From Actinomycetota bacterium (GTDB lineage: Bacteria; Actinomycetota; Nitriliruptoria; Nitriliruptorales; JAHWKO01), in assembly GCA_019347855.1 (NCBI GenBank), contig JAHWKO010000022.1:1-26415 (forward strand): a stretch of DNA of 26,415 nucleotides, given 5' to 3'. Every line of letters starts with the position of its first letter. Within the stretch, counting starts at the first letter, position 1. Both the position numbers and the translations under genes were made by a program. Shown one piece after another: positions 14,562-22,567 of this stretch. The notes beneath the pieces are model-generated. The model saw nothing but the letters and a program-made list of their open reading frames with translations. It searched no databases and was not told where the DNA came from.

Positions 14562-15551
14562 GTGGGGTTGGCAGCCAAGGTGGGGGCGACGATCGCCGGC
14601 GCGGGGGCCGTCACCGCGACGGCGGCCGCCGGGTGGCGCATCGCCGACCAGGTCCTGACCCCCGTGGAACCTGTGGAGGCGGAGGTGGATCCGGCCGCCG
14701 CAGGCCTCCCCGTCGAGGAGGTCACCTACCACTCGCCCGCCGGCGAGATGCCCGCGTGGCGCTTCGACCCGCCGTCCGGTGGCGGCCACACGTGGGTGGT
14801 GTTCGTCCACGGCCGGGATGGCCGCCGCGGCCAGGTGATGCCGTGGCTGCCGACGTTCGGTGACCACGGGCTGACCACGCTCGCGATCGCGTACCGCAAC
14901 GACCCGGACGCGCCGGCCAGCGGGGACGGCCTGCACCACCTGGGCTACAGCGAGTGGCAGGACGTCGAGGGTGCGGTGGTCCACGCGATCGGGAACGGGG
15001 CCCGTGACGTCGTGCTGGCGGGCCACTCGATGGGGGGGACGGCCGTGTGCACGTTCCTGCGGACCTCGGGGCACGCGGATCGGGTCCGGGGTGTGATCCT
15101 CGACGCCCCGGTCCTCCATTGGCCCCCATCGATCCGCAACGGGCTCGTCCGGGAGGGCGTGCCGCGACCGCTGATCCCCGTGCTCGTCCCCGCCGCTCTG
15201 GCGACGATCTGGGGTCGGACGGGGGTCGACTGGGGGGCGCTGGACCACGTTGGGGCCGCTGACCGTTTCGTCACCCCGATGCTGATCGTGCACGGCGACG
15301 CGGACGAGCGCGTCCCGGGCGACACCAGTGCGGCGCTCGCCCGCCGCCGGCCCGACCTCGTGACGTACCTCGCGGTCGCCGGCGCTGGACACGGCCAGGT
15401 GTGGGAGACCGACCCGGACGGGGTCAGCGCCGCGACCGCGGCCTTCCTCCGACGGCTCCGGGAGCCGGGACCCGACCGGATGAGCGGCCGGGCACGCCGG
15501 ATGCTGCGCCGAGGGTGGCAGCGGGGGCGGGAACGGATGCGCGGCCGCTGA
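14562..15551 (+). CDS. Alpha/beta hydrolase, probably membrane-anchored
   Basis: 329 residues from GTG 14562, chosen because GGAGGG lies 4 bases upstream; the frame is open to a GTG at 14520 but that has no ribosome site. The N-terminus (GLAAKVGATIAGAGAVTATAAAGWRIADQ) could be an uncleaved anchor. The serine-hydrolase triad is visible: Ser156 in GHSMGG, Asp248 in HGDADERVP and His277 in GAGHGQ. VFVHGRDGRR (~80-89) fits the oxyanion-hole region. The C-terminal tail after ~residue 295 is Arg-rich. This is the family of esterases and peptidase-like hydrolases, with no substrate readable. It is the only plus-strand gene in the haem region, divergent from hemL and convergent with hemB with 11 bases between the stops. 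Confidence 0.85.
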   Translation: MGLAAKVGATIAGAGAVTATAAAGWRIADQVLTPVEPVEAEVDPAAAGLPVEEVTYHSPAGEMPAWRFDPPSGGGHTWVVFVHGRDGRRGQVMPWLPTFGDHGLTTLAIAYRNDPDAPASGDGLHHLGYSEWQDVEGAVVHAIGNGARDVVLAGHSMGGTAVCTFLRTSGHADRVRGVILDAPVLHWPPSIRNGLVREGVPRPLIPVLVPAALATIWGRTGVDWGALDHVGAADRFVTPMLIVHGDADERVPGDTSAALARRRPDLVTYLAVAGAGHGQVWETDPDGVSAATAAFLRRLREPGPDRMSGRARRMLRRGWQRGRERMRGR

Positions 15552-15562
15552 CCGTCACGGAT

Positions 15563-16549
15563 TCACGTGGCTAGCAACTCAGCGATCCGGGCGGCGCCGT
15601 ACGTGAGGATCTGGTCGGCGCCGGCCCGCTTGATCGACGTGGCGGCCTCGAGCATGACCCGGTCGCCGTCGATCCAGCCCCGCTCCGCCGCTGCCGCGAT
15701 CATCGCGTGCTCCCCGGACACCTGGTAGGCGGCGGTGGGGAGGTCGTAGGTCGCTCGGACCTCGGCGAGGACGTCGAGGTAGGGCAGCGCCGGCTTGACC
15801 ATGATGACGTCGGCTCCTTCGGCGACGTCGAGAGCGACCTCGCGCAGGGCCTCGCGACGGTTGGCCGGAGTCTCCTGGTAGGTCGCCCGGTCGCCGAACG
15901 AGGGGGTGGATTCGGCGGCATCGCGGAACGGGCCGTAGAAGCCGGAGGCGAACTTGGCCGCGTACGCGACGATCCCGACGTGCTCGAGCCCGCGGTCGTC
16001 CAGCGCGGCGCGGATGCCGGCCACCTGCCCGTCCATCATCCCGGACGGCGCGACGAGGTCGGCGCCGGCCTCGGCCTGGACCACGGCCTGGCGGGCGTAC
16101 CCCTCGACGGCGGCGTCGTTGTCGACGGTGGCCCCGTCGGCGGTCAACGGACCGCAGTGCCCGTGGGAGGTGTACTCGCAGAGACACGTGTCGGCCCAGA
16201 TCACGACCCCGTCACCGAGGTCGCCACGGATCGCCCGGGTGGCGGCGGGCACGGGTCCGTCGGGATCCCATCCCGAGGTGCCGCGTTCGTCCTTCTCGTC
16301 CGGGATGCCGAAGAGGATCAGGCTGGTCACCCCGGCCGCGTGGAGCCGCTTGGCCTCCTCGCGGACGGATGCGCGGGTGTGCTGCATGACCCCGGGCATC
16401 GATCCCACCGGGGTGGGCTCGTCGATGCCGTCCTTGACGAACAGCGGGGCGACGAGGTCGGCAGGGTCCAGCCGCGTCTCGGTGAACGCCCGTCGCAGCG
16501 CCGGGGTGCGGCGGAGCCGCCGGAGTCGACGTTCCGGGTAGGTTGCCAT
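15563..16549 (-). CDS. hemB: Delta-aminolevulinic acid dehydratase (porphobilinogen synthase)
   Basis: 328 residues from ATG 16549. It joins two 5-aminolevulinate molecules into porphobilinogen. The two active-site lysines are Lys199 (YAAKFASGFYGPF) and Lys252 (IMVKPALPYLD). Cys122, Cys124 and Cys132 in DTCLCEYTSHGHCG are the zinc ligands of the zinc-dependent type. An upstream in-frame ATG at 16573 would add eight residues. I prefer 16549 because MATYPERR is typical and a TATAGT box ends just 6 bases upstream, indicating a leaderless mRNA. HemB is separated from the other hem genes by a YihY-family gene on the same strand. Confidence 0.97.
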   Translation of the reverse strand: MATYPERRLRRLRRTPALRRAFTETRLDPADLVAPLFVKDGIDEPTPVGSMPGVMQHTRASVREEAKRLHAAGVTSLILFGIPDEKDERGTSGWDPDGPVPAATRAIRGDLGDGVVIWADTCLCEYTSHGHCGPLTADGATVDNDAAVEGYARQAVVQAEAGADLVAPSGMMDGQVAGIRAALDDRGLEHVGIVAYAAKFASGFYGPFRDAAESTPSFGDRATYQETPANRREALREVALDVAEGADVIMVKPALPYLDVLAEVRATYDLPTAAYQVSGEHAMIAAAAERGWIDGDRVMLEAATSIKRAGADQILTYGAARIAELLAT

Positions 16550-16555
16550 GCCCCG

Positions 16556-16561
16556 ACTATA
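16556..16561 (-). promoter_or_regulatory. Predicted -10 box of hemB (leaderless)
   Basis: TATAGT on the minus strand ends 6 bases before the hemB ATG, the best -10 match in the window. Transcription should start at or beside the ATG. It lies in the 33-base gap after the upstream gene's stop; any -35 element falls at or inside that gene's 3' end. Confidence 0.5.
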
Positions 16562-16582
16562 CGAGTCAGGCACCCGCGCCGG

Positions 16583-17515
16583 TCAGGCGCCGGCAGCGGC
16601 GCCCTCGTGGTCACGATGGCGTTCGCGCTCCCCGGTCCCGGACCCGCCGGCGTGTGGGAACAGCTCGCGGCCGTCCTGCTCGCATCGCACCGCGTTGAGC
16701 TCGGCCCCCAGCACGTAGATACGCCCCGCCAGGAAGAGCAGCAGCATGGCCGCGATGATCGATCCCAGCGTGCCGAGCAGCTCGTTCCACTTCTCGGCCT
16801 GGCTGCCGACGTAGGCGGCCCCGAAGAGCTTGAGGAGCGTCCAGCCGATCGCCGCGAGGAGCGCTCCTGGCCAGAGGTCGCGCCACGACGGTCCCTCGCC
16901 GACCGCGAGCAGTCGGTAGGCGACCAGGAAGAACGTCAGGTCGAGGGCGAAGGCCACGATGGGGCCCACGACCGCGAGGGTCATCGCCAGGTCCTCGGGG
17001 ACACCGATCCCCCGCGCGGCGTCGCCGAGGAACGCCCCGAGCCCCGCGGCTGCCGCCCCAGCGATCGCGAGGAGCCCCAGGACGACGAGGTGCCCCAACG
17101 CGCGGACCTTCTTGAGCGCCGGGTTGGCGTCGTCCCGGTAGCGGTAGATCTGGGAGGTCGCGACCTGGGCGGAATCGACCACCCGCAGCCCGGCGAACAC
17201 CACGCCCAGGAAACCGACCACCCCGAGGACCCGGCGGTTGTCGACCACGGTGTCGACGGTGTCGCCCATCGCCTCGCCCAGGCCCGGCACGGTCTGGGTG
17301 ACCGCGTCGATCAGCTGCTGCTGCGCCGCCGGGTCGCCCTGCAGGAAGAACCCGGCCATGGCCAGTGCGGCCAGCAGGATCGGGAAGATCGACAGGAACA
17401 TGAAGAACGCCATGCTCCCGGCGAGCTGGTTGCCGAGATCGTCGGCGTAACGCTCCTGGACCGCGATGACCGTGCCGATCACCGGCTTGTCGCGCAGCTT
17501 GTCCTTGAGCGCCAC
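16583..17515 (-). CDS. YihY/BrkB-family inner membrane protein
   Basis: 310 residues from GTG 17515 with GAGGAGG 5 bases upstream. About six membrane segments are visible, including AGSMAFFMFLSIFPILLAALAMAGFFL, VLGVVGFLGVVFAGLRVVDSA, LGHLVVLGLLAIAGAAAAGLGAFL and LGTLGSIIAAMLLLFLAGRIYVLGAELNA. The first segment (Gly-Ser-Met-Ala-Phe-Phe ... Phe-Pro) and the last (Gly-Ala-Glu-Leu-Asn) are the recognisable ends of the family. The function of YihY/BrkB proteins is not settled; older names (ribonuclease BN, serum resistance) are not reliable. The C-terminus is hydrophilic (GTGERERHRDHEG). It sits between hemD and hemB, but nothing in the sequence ties it to haem. Confidence 0.88.
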   Translation of the reverse strand: MALKDKLRDKPVIGTVIAVQERYADDLGNQLAGSMAFFMFLSIFPILLAALAMAGFFLQGDPAAQQQLIDAVTQTVPGLGEAMGDTVDTVVDNRRVLGVVGFLGVVFAGLRVVDSAQVATSQIYRYRDDANPALKKVRALGHLVVLGLLAIAGAAAAGLGAFLGDAARGIGVPEDLAMTLAVVGPIVAFALDLTFFLVAYRLLAVGEGPSWRDLWPGALLAAIGWTLLKLFGAAYVGSQAEKWNELLGTLGSIIAAMLLLFLAGRIYVLGAELNAVRCEQDGRELFPHAGGSGTGERERHRDHEGAAAGA

Positions 17516-17533
17516 GAACGCCTCCTCGACCCG

Positions 17534-17539
17534 AGGCTA
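17534..17539 (-). promoter_or_regulatory. Possible -10 box for the YihY-family gene
   Basis: TAGCCT on the minus strand lies 18 bases before the GTG, upstream of a good Shine-Dalgarno sequence, in the 64-base gap after hemD. The hexamer resembles the TAGGCT boxes seen elsewhere in the window. No clear -35 element. Confidence 0.25.
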
Positions 17540-17579
17540 CGAGCGCGCTGTGGGGCCGGGAGGACGAAGGGTCACGCCC

Positions 17580-18356
17580 TCAGGCGCGCCGAGACCCCGC
17601 GGCCCGGACGAGCGCGTCCAGCAGTCCGCTGAGATCGTGGGGGTCCGCCTCGACGGCCACCTCGATCCCGGCTCGCCGGCAGGTGCGACTGGTCACCGGC
17701 CCGATCGACACCACCGTGCCCGTCCAGTCCAGGTTCGCGGTGAGCTCCACGAAGTTGCGGACGGTCGACGACGAGGTGAAGGCGATCAGGTCGATCGTCC
17801 CCTCCTGGAGCCGGCGGGCGGCCTCCGGCGCGAGCTCGTCCGGCCGGCCCGTCACGTACGCGTCGATCGTCACGGGCTCGTAGCCCTTGGCGCGGAGACC
17901 GTCGGGCAGCGCCTCGGACGCGATGTCGGCACGGGGCAGCAGGACACGCCCCTCGCCGGGGGGGAACGCCTCGGCCAGCGCGGCGGTCGTGGAACGATCG
18001 GGCATCAGCGACGGCTCCACGCTCAACGTCGCGCGTAGGGCTCGCGCCGTCCCGGGCCCGACGACCGCGATGAGGGCCCGCGTGAGCGTCTCGGGGGCGA
18101 GCTCCGCCCGCGCCAGGGCGTCCGCGACGGCGTCGACGCCGTTCGGGGATGTCAGGCACATCGCGGCGAACGCACCGTCGGCGAGCTCGCGCAGAGCCTG
18201 CCCCAGCACGTCGACGTCACCCGGGAGGATCTCGATCGTCGGAGCCTCGATGGGTTCGCCCCCGAGGTCGCGGATCCGGCTGGACAACGCCTCGGCCTGT
18301 TCCGGGGCGCGGGGGACCAGGACCGAGACCCCCTGTAGCGGGCTCACGTCGTCCAC
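17580..18356 (-). CDS. hemD: Uroporphyrinogen-III synthase
   Basis: 258 residues from GTG 18356, which directly abuts the hemC stop. The enzyme closes hydroxymethylbilane into uroporphyrinogen III with inversion of ring D. HemD is poorly conserved, so the call rests on typical landmarks and context: VLVPRAPEQAEALSSRIRDLGGEPIEAPTIEI at the start, the CLTSPNGVDAV segment (~residue 67-77), LIAVVGPGTARAL, and LIAFTSSSTVRNFVEL with VVSIGPVTSRTCRRAGI near the end. The gene follows hemA and hemC exactly as in Streptomyces. No methyltransferase (cobA) domain is fused, and the length is right for HemD alone. Confidence 0.95.
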   Translation of the reverse strand: MDDVSPLQGVSVLVPRAPEQAEALSSRIRDLGGEPIEAPTIEILPGDVDVLGQALRELADGAFAAMCLTSPNGVDAVADALARAELAPETLTRALIAVVGPGTARALRATLSVEPSLMPDRSTTAALAEAFPPGEGRVLLPRADIASEALPDGLRAKGYEPVTIDAYVTGRPDELAPEAARRLQEGTIDLIAFTSSSTVRNFVELTANLDWTGTVVSIGPVTSRTCRRAGIEVAVEADPHDLSGLLDALVRAAGSRRA

Positions 18357-19316
18357 TCACGGGCCTCCCATGGGGATCTCGCCGTCGTGGCGGCGGAGAC
18401 GGTCCATGACCTCGCGACCCCCCGCCTCGAGCAGCGTCTCCGCCAGGGCGCGGCCGAGCATCTCGGGCTGATCCGCGGCGGCCTGGTGGCTGGCGCGGTG
18501 GAGGTTGGTCCCGCCGGGATCGGACACCATCCCCAGGAGCTCCATCCTGCCGCCGTCGAGGAGCGTGGCGTGCGCCCCGATCGGCGCCGTGCAGCCGCCC
18601 TGCAGCCGCGCCAGCAGCGCCCGCTCGGCGCGGACGAGCGTCCGCGTCTCGTCGTCCTCGATCAGCTTGAGCGCGTCGAGGGTCCCGCCGTCGTCTTCGC
18701 GGCACTCGATCGCCAACGCCCCCTGGGCTGGCGCGTGGAGGCACTCGCCGTGCTCCAACGGGATCGCCTTCACCTCTAGATCGGTCGGTCCGAGCCTGCG
18801 GACCCCCGCGAACGCGACGACCACGGCGTCCAGGTGCCCCTCGGCGATACGCGCGAGGCGGGTGTCGAGGTTGCCGCGGAGCGGTTGGACCAGCAGGTCG
18901 CGGCGCACACGCTGCAGCTGCGCCCGTCGGCGGGCGCTCGACGTGCCGACGGTCGCCCCACGCGGCAGCGTCGACAGCCGCGCCCCGTCCCGGGTCACCA
19001 GCAGGTCGCGCGGATCCTCACGGCGCGGGACCGCTCCGACCAGGAGCCCGGCGAAGCGCTCGCTCGGCAGGTCCTTGAAGGAGTGGACCGCGACGTGCGC
19101 GCGACCGTCGAGGACCGCCTGGCGGACCCCGTCGACGAACAACCCCTTGGCATCGAACGCCTCGACGGCCCGCTCCGGGTGGTCGTCCCCCGTCGTGGAC
19201 AGCGGTACGAGCTCAGCCGGCCGCCCCGTGGCCTCCGACAGGGCGTCGGCGACGTGCTGTGCCTGCGTCCGGGCCAGGCGGCTGCGCCGCGTGGCCACCC
19301 GCCACGGTGCGGTCAC
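18357..19316 (-). CDS. hemC: Hydroxymethylbilane synthase (porphobilinogen deaminase)
   Basis: 319 residues from GTG 19316, 3 bases after the hemA stop. It polymerises four porphobilinogen units on a dipyrromethane cofactor. The cofactor-attachment Cys242 is in LQGGCTAPIGAHA. Catalytic-region motifs are VHSFKDLP (Lys81, Asp82), VGTSSARRRAQL (~123-134) and QPLRGNLDTRLARI. The whole rex-hemA-hemC-hemD run is tightly packed and probably one transcript. Confidence 0.97.
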   Translation of the reverse strand: MTAPWRVATRRSRLARTQAQHVADALSEATGRPAELVPLSTTGDDHPERAVEAFDAKGLFVDGVRQAVLDGRAHVAVHSFKDLPSERFAGLLVGAVPRREDPRDLLVTRDGARLSTLPRGATVGTSSARRRAQLQRVRRDLLVQPLRGNLDTRLARIAEGHLDAVVVAFAGVRRLGPTDLEVKAIPLEHGECLHAPAQGALAIECREDDGGTLDALKLIEDDETRTLVRAERALLARLQGGCTAPIGAHATLLDGGRMELLGMVSDPGGTNLHRASHQAAADQPEMLGRALAETLLEAGGREVMDRLRRHDGEIPMGGP

Positions 19317-19319
19317 CGG

Positions 19320-20585
19320 CTACTCGTCGAGGTCGAACAGCTCGCGGAGGGCGAGAGCGTGCTGCTCGGCACCGCCCAGATCCGCGAACGACTTGAGCCG
19401 CACGGTCGGGTCGTGCAGGAGGGTGTTGACGATCCCGCGGGTCAGGGCCTCGACCGCCTCGCGCTCCCGCTCGTCGAGGTCGCCCAGCTTGGCGCCGAGC
19501 CGGTCGAGCTCGGCGCGGCGGATCTCCTCGGCGTGCTCGCGCAGCGCACGGATCGTGGGCTCGACCTCGACGGCACGGGTCCACGCCAGGAACGCGGCGG
19601 CCTCGTCCTCGACGATCTCGCGGGCGGCATCGAGGACCTCCCCGGTGACCGTCGGGTCGGCCACGGAGCGGATCGCGTCGAGGTCGATCACCGTGACCCC
19701 GTCGAGGTCGTCGCAGGCGTGGTCGACGTTGCGCGGCATCGCCAGGTCCAGGAGCACGAGCCCCCGGTCGGGGTCGCGGTGACGGGACGCGTCGACCACG
19801 AGCTCCGCATCGATGAGCGGCATCGCGGCGCCCGTACAACAGACCACGAGGTCGGAGGCGTGGACCGCGTCGCGCAGTCCACCCTCGAGCACGACCTCGC
19901 CGTCGACCTTCGCGGCCAGCCGTTCGGCCTTGTCGAGGGTGCGGTTGCGGACGAGGACGCGTGCGGCCTCGGCATCCCGCAGGCGCTCGGCGGTGAGGGC
20001 ACCCATCGCCCCGGCCCCAACCACCAGGACGGTGCGTCCGGCCAGGCCCCCGTCCCACCTGCGCGCGGCGACGTCGAGTCCGACCTCGACCATCGAGGAT
20101 GCGCCCCTGGAGATGTCCGTCTCGGACCGCACCCGCTTGGAGGTGTGCAGTGCCCGGTTGAAGAGCGTCTGCAGGACCCGCCGGCTGGTGCCCTCGTCAC
20201 GGGCGATGCCGGCGGCCTCCTTGACCTGGAGGGCGATCTGGTGCTCGCCGACGACCATGGAGTCGACCCCGCTCGCGACGGCGAACAGGTGCGCGGCGGC
20301 CCGGTCGTCGTGGAAGGTGTAGTGGACGGCGTCCAGCACGTGCGGGTCGAGGTCACCGCGGGAGGACAGCCAGCTCAGCAGCTCGTGCAGGCCCGCGTGG
20401 AACCGGGTGACGTTGGCGTAGAGCTCGACCCGGTTGCAGGTCGACAGGACCGCGACCTCGTTGACGTGGTCGAGGGACTGCAGCGACCGCAGCGCCTTGG
20501 GGTACTCCTCGACGGGTACCGCGACCCGTTCGAGCAGGGTGAAGTCGGCGGTGCGGTGGTTCAGACCGACGGTGAGGACGGGCAT
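19320..20585 (-). CDS. hemA: Glutamyl-tRNA reductase
   Basis: 421 residues from ATG 20585. It reduces glutamyl-tRNA to glutamate-1-semialdehyde with NADPH, the committed and usually regulated step of the C5 pathway. The nucleophile is Cys50 in LSTCNRVELYA. GLNHRTADFTLLERVAVP near the N-terminus, GEHQIALQVKEA (~130-145) and the nucleotide-binding VLVVGAGAMG are all in place, followed by a C-terminal dimerisation helix region. There is a 74-base gap after rex containing an 8-bp inverted repeat, the only sizeable gap in the rex-hem run. Confidence 0.97.
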   Translation of the reverse strand: MPVLTVGLNHRTADFTLLERVAVPVEEYPKALRSLQSLDHVNEVAVLSTCNRVELYANVTRFHAGLHELLSWLSSRGDLDPHVLDAVHYTFHDDRAAAHLFAVASGVDSMVVGEHQIALQVKEAAGIARDEGTSRRVLQTLFNRALHTSKRVRSETDISRGASSMVEVGLDVAARRWDGGLAGRTVLVVGAGAMGALTAERLRDAEAARVLVRNRTLDKAERLAAKVDGEVVLEGGLRDAVHASDLVVCCTGAAMPLIDAELVVDASRHRDPDRGLVLLDLAMPRNVDHACDDLDGVTVIDLDAIRSVADPTVTGEVLDAAREIVEDEAAAFLAWTRAVEVEPTIRALREHAEEIRRAELDRLGAKLGDLDEREREAVEALTRGIVNTLLHDPTVRLKSFADLGGAEQHALALRELFDLDE

Positions 20586-20626
20586 CGGGCCTCTTGCGGG
20601 GGGCGGTCGGGGCGCGGGGCATCATC

Positions 20627-20649
20627 GCCGTCCGCGGTGACCGGACGGC
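20627..20649 (-). promoter_or_regulatory. 8-bp inverted repeat between rex and hemA
   Basis: GCCGTCCG (20627-20634) and CGGACGGC (20642-20649) are perfect complements around a 7-base loop. The element starts about 10 bases after the rex stop codon and ends ~40 bases before the hemA ATG. It could be a partial terminator, an attenuator or an mRNA processing point. It does not resemble a Rex operator. Confidence 0.4.
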
Positions 20650-20659
20650 CACGGCCAGT

Positions 20660-21337
20660 CTAGCGGCCCTCGTCCGTTCGAACGGAGCCTGCTGCTGGAC
20701 GCGCCCGGTCACGTTCGTGGTAGGCGAGGATCTGCAGCTCGGTGGACAGGTCGACCTTCCGCACCGAGATGCCGGAGGGGACCTCGAGGTGAGCGGGGGC
20801 GAAGTTGAGGATCGCGGTCACGCCGGCGGCGACCAGGCGGTCGGCGACGGTCTGCGCGGCATCGGCAGGGACGGTCAGGACGGCGATGGCGATCTGGTCG
20901 CGTTCCACGATCGACGCGAGCTCGTCCAACGCCTCGATCCGGTGCCCGGCGACCACCTGCCCGACCTTTCCCGGATCGGCGTCCACGAGCGCGGCGATCC
21001 GGAACCCCCGCTCGCCGAAGCCGCCGTAGCTCGCGAGCGCCCGTCCGAGGTTGCCGACCCCCACCAGCACGACCCGCCAGTCGCGGTCGAGACCGAGCAC
21101 CCGGGTGATGAGGCCGAGCAGGTCCGCGACCCCGTAGCCGACCCCCCGGATCCCGTGCGACCCGAGGCAGGACAGGTCCTTGCGAACCTGGGCGCTGTTC
21201 ACACCGGCCGCCTGCGCCAGCCCATCGCTCGAGACCGTGTCGTGCCCACGCTCGGTGAGCTCGTACAGCGCACGCAGGTACAGGGGCAGCCGGGCGACGG
21301 TGGCCTCGGGGATCGCGCGGTGGTTCGTGTCGGTCAC
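20660..21337 (-). CDS. rex: Redox-sensing transcriptional repressor Rex
   Basis: 225 residues from GTG 21337, whose GTGA overlaps the stop of the glutaredoxin-like gene; a GTG 12 bases further upstream is possible but less likely. Rex binds DNA when NAD+ is high and lets go when NADH rises. The N-terminal winged helix reads IPEATVARLPLYLRALYEL and GVNSAQVRKDLSCLGSHGIRGVGY, both family signatures. The Rossmann domain follows with VVLVGVGNLGRALASYGGF and ALVDADPGKVG. Conserved LNFAPAHLEVPSGISVRKVDLSTELQIL closes the fold. It heads the hemA-hemC-hemD run as in Streptomyces, where Rex controls respiratory genes. I found no TGTGA-N6-TCACA-like Rex operator in the window. Confidence 0.97.
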   Translation of the reverse strand: MTDTNHRAIPEATVARLPLYLRALYELTERGHDTVSSDGLAQAAGVNSAQVRKDLSCLGSHGIRGVGYGVADLLGLITRVLGLDRDWRVVLVGVGNLGRALASYGGFGERGFRIAALVDADPGKVGQVVAGHRIEALDELASIVERDQIAIAVLTVPADAAQTVADRLVAAGVTAILNFAPAHLEVPSGISVRKVDLSTELQILAYHERDRARPAAGSVRTDEGR

Positions 21338-21636
21338 GCTCGACGCCACTCCGACCAGCGACCACGGCGTGCGCGGCGGATCGCGTTGCGCACGGCCCCC
21401 TCGCTGACGCGTCCCTCGGCGACCTCGCGGCCGTCGACCACCACCACCGGGACGCGGATGTGGTACCGAGCCTGTACGTCGGGATCCTGGTCGATGTCGA
21501 TGTAGCGCACGTGTGCGCCGCGAGCCTCGGTCGCCACCAGCTCCTCGGCCTCCTCACAGAGCCCGCAGTTCTCCCGCGTGTACAGCTCGACGACGACCCG
21601 ACGCCGTCGCCGTCCGGTCCCGAGCGTCACCGCCAC
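21334..21636 (-). CDS. Glutaredoxin-like protein (DUF836 type)
   Basis: 100 residues from GTG 21636, with a G-rich ribosome site upstream. The thioredoxin-fold landmarks are VELYTRENCGLCEEAEEL with a CGLC pair (Cys24, Cys27), YIDIDQDPDVQARYHIRVPVVVVDG with the cis-Pro, and a C-terminal helix. It has no signal peptide and should be cytoplasmic. The stop overlaps the rex start by 4 bases, so it is translationally coupled to rex. Its redox partner is unknown. A thiol-redox protein coupled to an NADH sensor fits the redox theme of the region, but that is context only. Confidence 0.85.
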   Translation of the reverse strand: MAVTLGTGRRRRRVVVELYTRENCGLCEEAEELVATEARGAHVRYIDIDQDPDVQARYHIRVPVVVVDGREVAEGRVSEGAVRNAIRRARRGRWSEWRRA

Positions 21637-21655
21637 CCCGTCGCCCCCCTGCTCG

Positions 21656-22531
21656 TCACGTGTCGCCCCGTCCGACGTGCTCCCGTTGCGGGTCGGCGGC
21701 GCGAGGCGGCGCTCCCAGCACCCGCGTCGTCCGGGTGAACCCGGCGTACATGATGGTGACCCCGATCGCGAACGCGATCGCGTGGCTCGCGGTCTCCCCG
21801 AGGAAGGCGAGGAACCCGCCCGACGCCGCGACCAGCACCCCCAGCCCGATCAGCAGGTTGCCGACGACCCGGTGCGGGGTGCCGTGCCCCCGCATCCTCC
21901 ACGCGGAGGTGACGGCGCCCACCACCACCAGGACCGCCCCGAGCGCGTTGCCTCCGACGGCGAAGCCGCGGATCCCCGGCGCGAACAGCTCGCTGCCCTC
22001 GGGGAGGCGGTCCGCCGGAACCGGACCATCCAACACGCCAGCCGTGACCCCGAACGTCGCGATGACGGTGAACGTCGCGATCAGCACCGACGACCCGGCG
22101 GTCACGCCCTGTGGGGGCGCCGTCAGGAGCAGGAGTCCCCAGAGACCCGCGAGGACGATGCCGGGCACGAACAGGGCCTCGGTGTCGCCGAGCACCATCG
22201 GGACGGTCAACAGCGTCCCCACCACCAACGCGGTGCCACCCAGTACCCGCAGGTTCAGCCGGTCCTGCGTGGAGATCTGGACCGTGCCGAGGGCCAACCA
22301 GGGGACGACGAGGACGCCCCCGAAGAGGTAGAAGATCCGGAACGACGCGCTGGTCCACCCCGCGACCTCGCCGTAGGTCAGCGCGGCCGACGCCAGTGCG
22401 AACATCGCCAGGGAGACGGCCCAGTACAGAAGCGCGCGGTTGATGCGACCACCCGCGTTCCAGCGGCGCACCAGGGACCCCGCGAACACCGCGGCGACCA
22501 CCGCGGCAGCACCCGCGACGCTCGCGCCCAT
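21656..22531 (-). CDS. Uncharacterised multi-pass membrane protein
   Basis: 291 residues from ATG 22531. About eight membrane helices alternate with very short loops (ALLYWAVSLAMFALASAALTYG, FYLFGGVLVVPWLALGTVQI, GGTALVVGTLLTVPMVLG, GIVLAGLWGLLLLTAPP, SVLIATFTVIATFGVTAGVL, NALGAVLVVVGAVTSAW, LLIGLGVLVAASGGFLAFLG and IAFAIGVTIMYAGFT). No catalytic or transport signature is recognisable. It lies between an acyl-CoA synthetase and a glutaredoxin-like gene, 19 bases upstream of the latter, and is probably co-transcribed with rex. An inverted repeat covers its ribosome binding site. Confidence 0.75.
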   Translation of the reverse strand: MGASVAGAAAVVAAVFAGSLVRRWNAGGRINRALLYWAVSLAMFALASAALTYGEVAGWTSASFRIFYLFGGVLVVPWLALGTVQISTQDRLNLRVLGGTALVVGTLLTVPMVLGDTEALFVPGIVLAGLWGLLLLTAPPQGVTAGSSVLIATFTVIATFGVTAGVLDGPVPADRLPEGSELFAPGIRGFAVGGNALGAVLVVVGAVTSAWRMRGHGTPHRVVGNLLIGLGVLVAASGGFLAFLGETASHAIAFAIGVTIMYAGFTRTTRVLGAPPRAADPQREHVGRGDT

Positions 22532-22556
22532 CCTGCTGCTCCTGTCGACAGCAGGA
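22531..22556 (-). promoter_or_regulatory. Hairpin displaying a Shine-Dalgarno sequence in its loop
   Basis: On the minus strand TCCTGCTG (22556-22549) and CAGCAGGA (22538-22531) are perfect 8-bp complements. The 10-base loop carries AGGAG, and the 3' arm ends on the A of the ATG of the membrane protein gene. A second SD-like GCAGGA lies within the 3' arm. The fold could tune initiation after the upstream synthetase gene. Confidence 0.35.
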
Positions 22557-22567
22557 CGGTACCGGCG

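Noticed and set aside
15707..17632. 641-codon plus-strand open frame antisense to hemB and the YihY gene
   Set aside because: Antisense shadow rich in Gly, Arg and Asp/Glu/Gln; the minus-strand genes have clear catalytic or membrane motifs.
18834..20663. 609-codon plus-strand open frame antisense to hemC and hemA
   Set aside because: Shadow of hemA and hemC with no recognisable domain or ribosome site.
20586..22567. Rex operator search around rex, hemA and upstream genes
   Set aside because: No TGTGA-N6-TCACA-like palindrome found by eye; the GCCGTCCG repeat near hemA does not resemble one.
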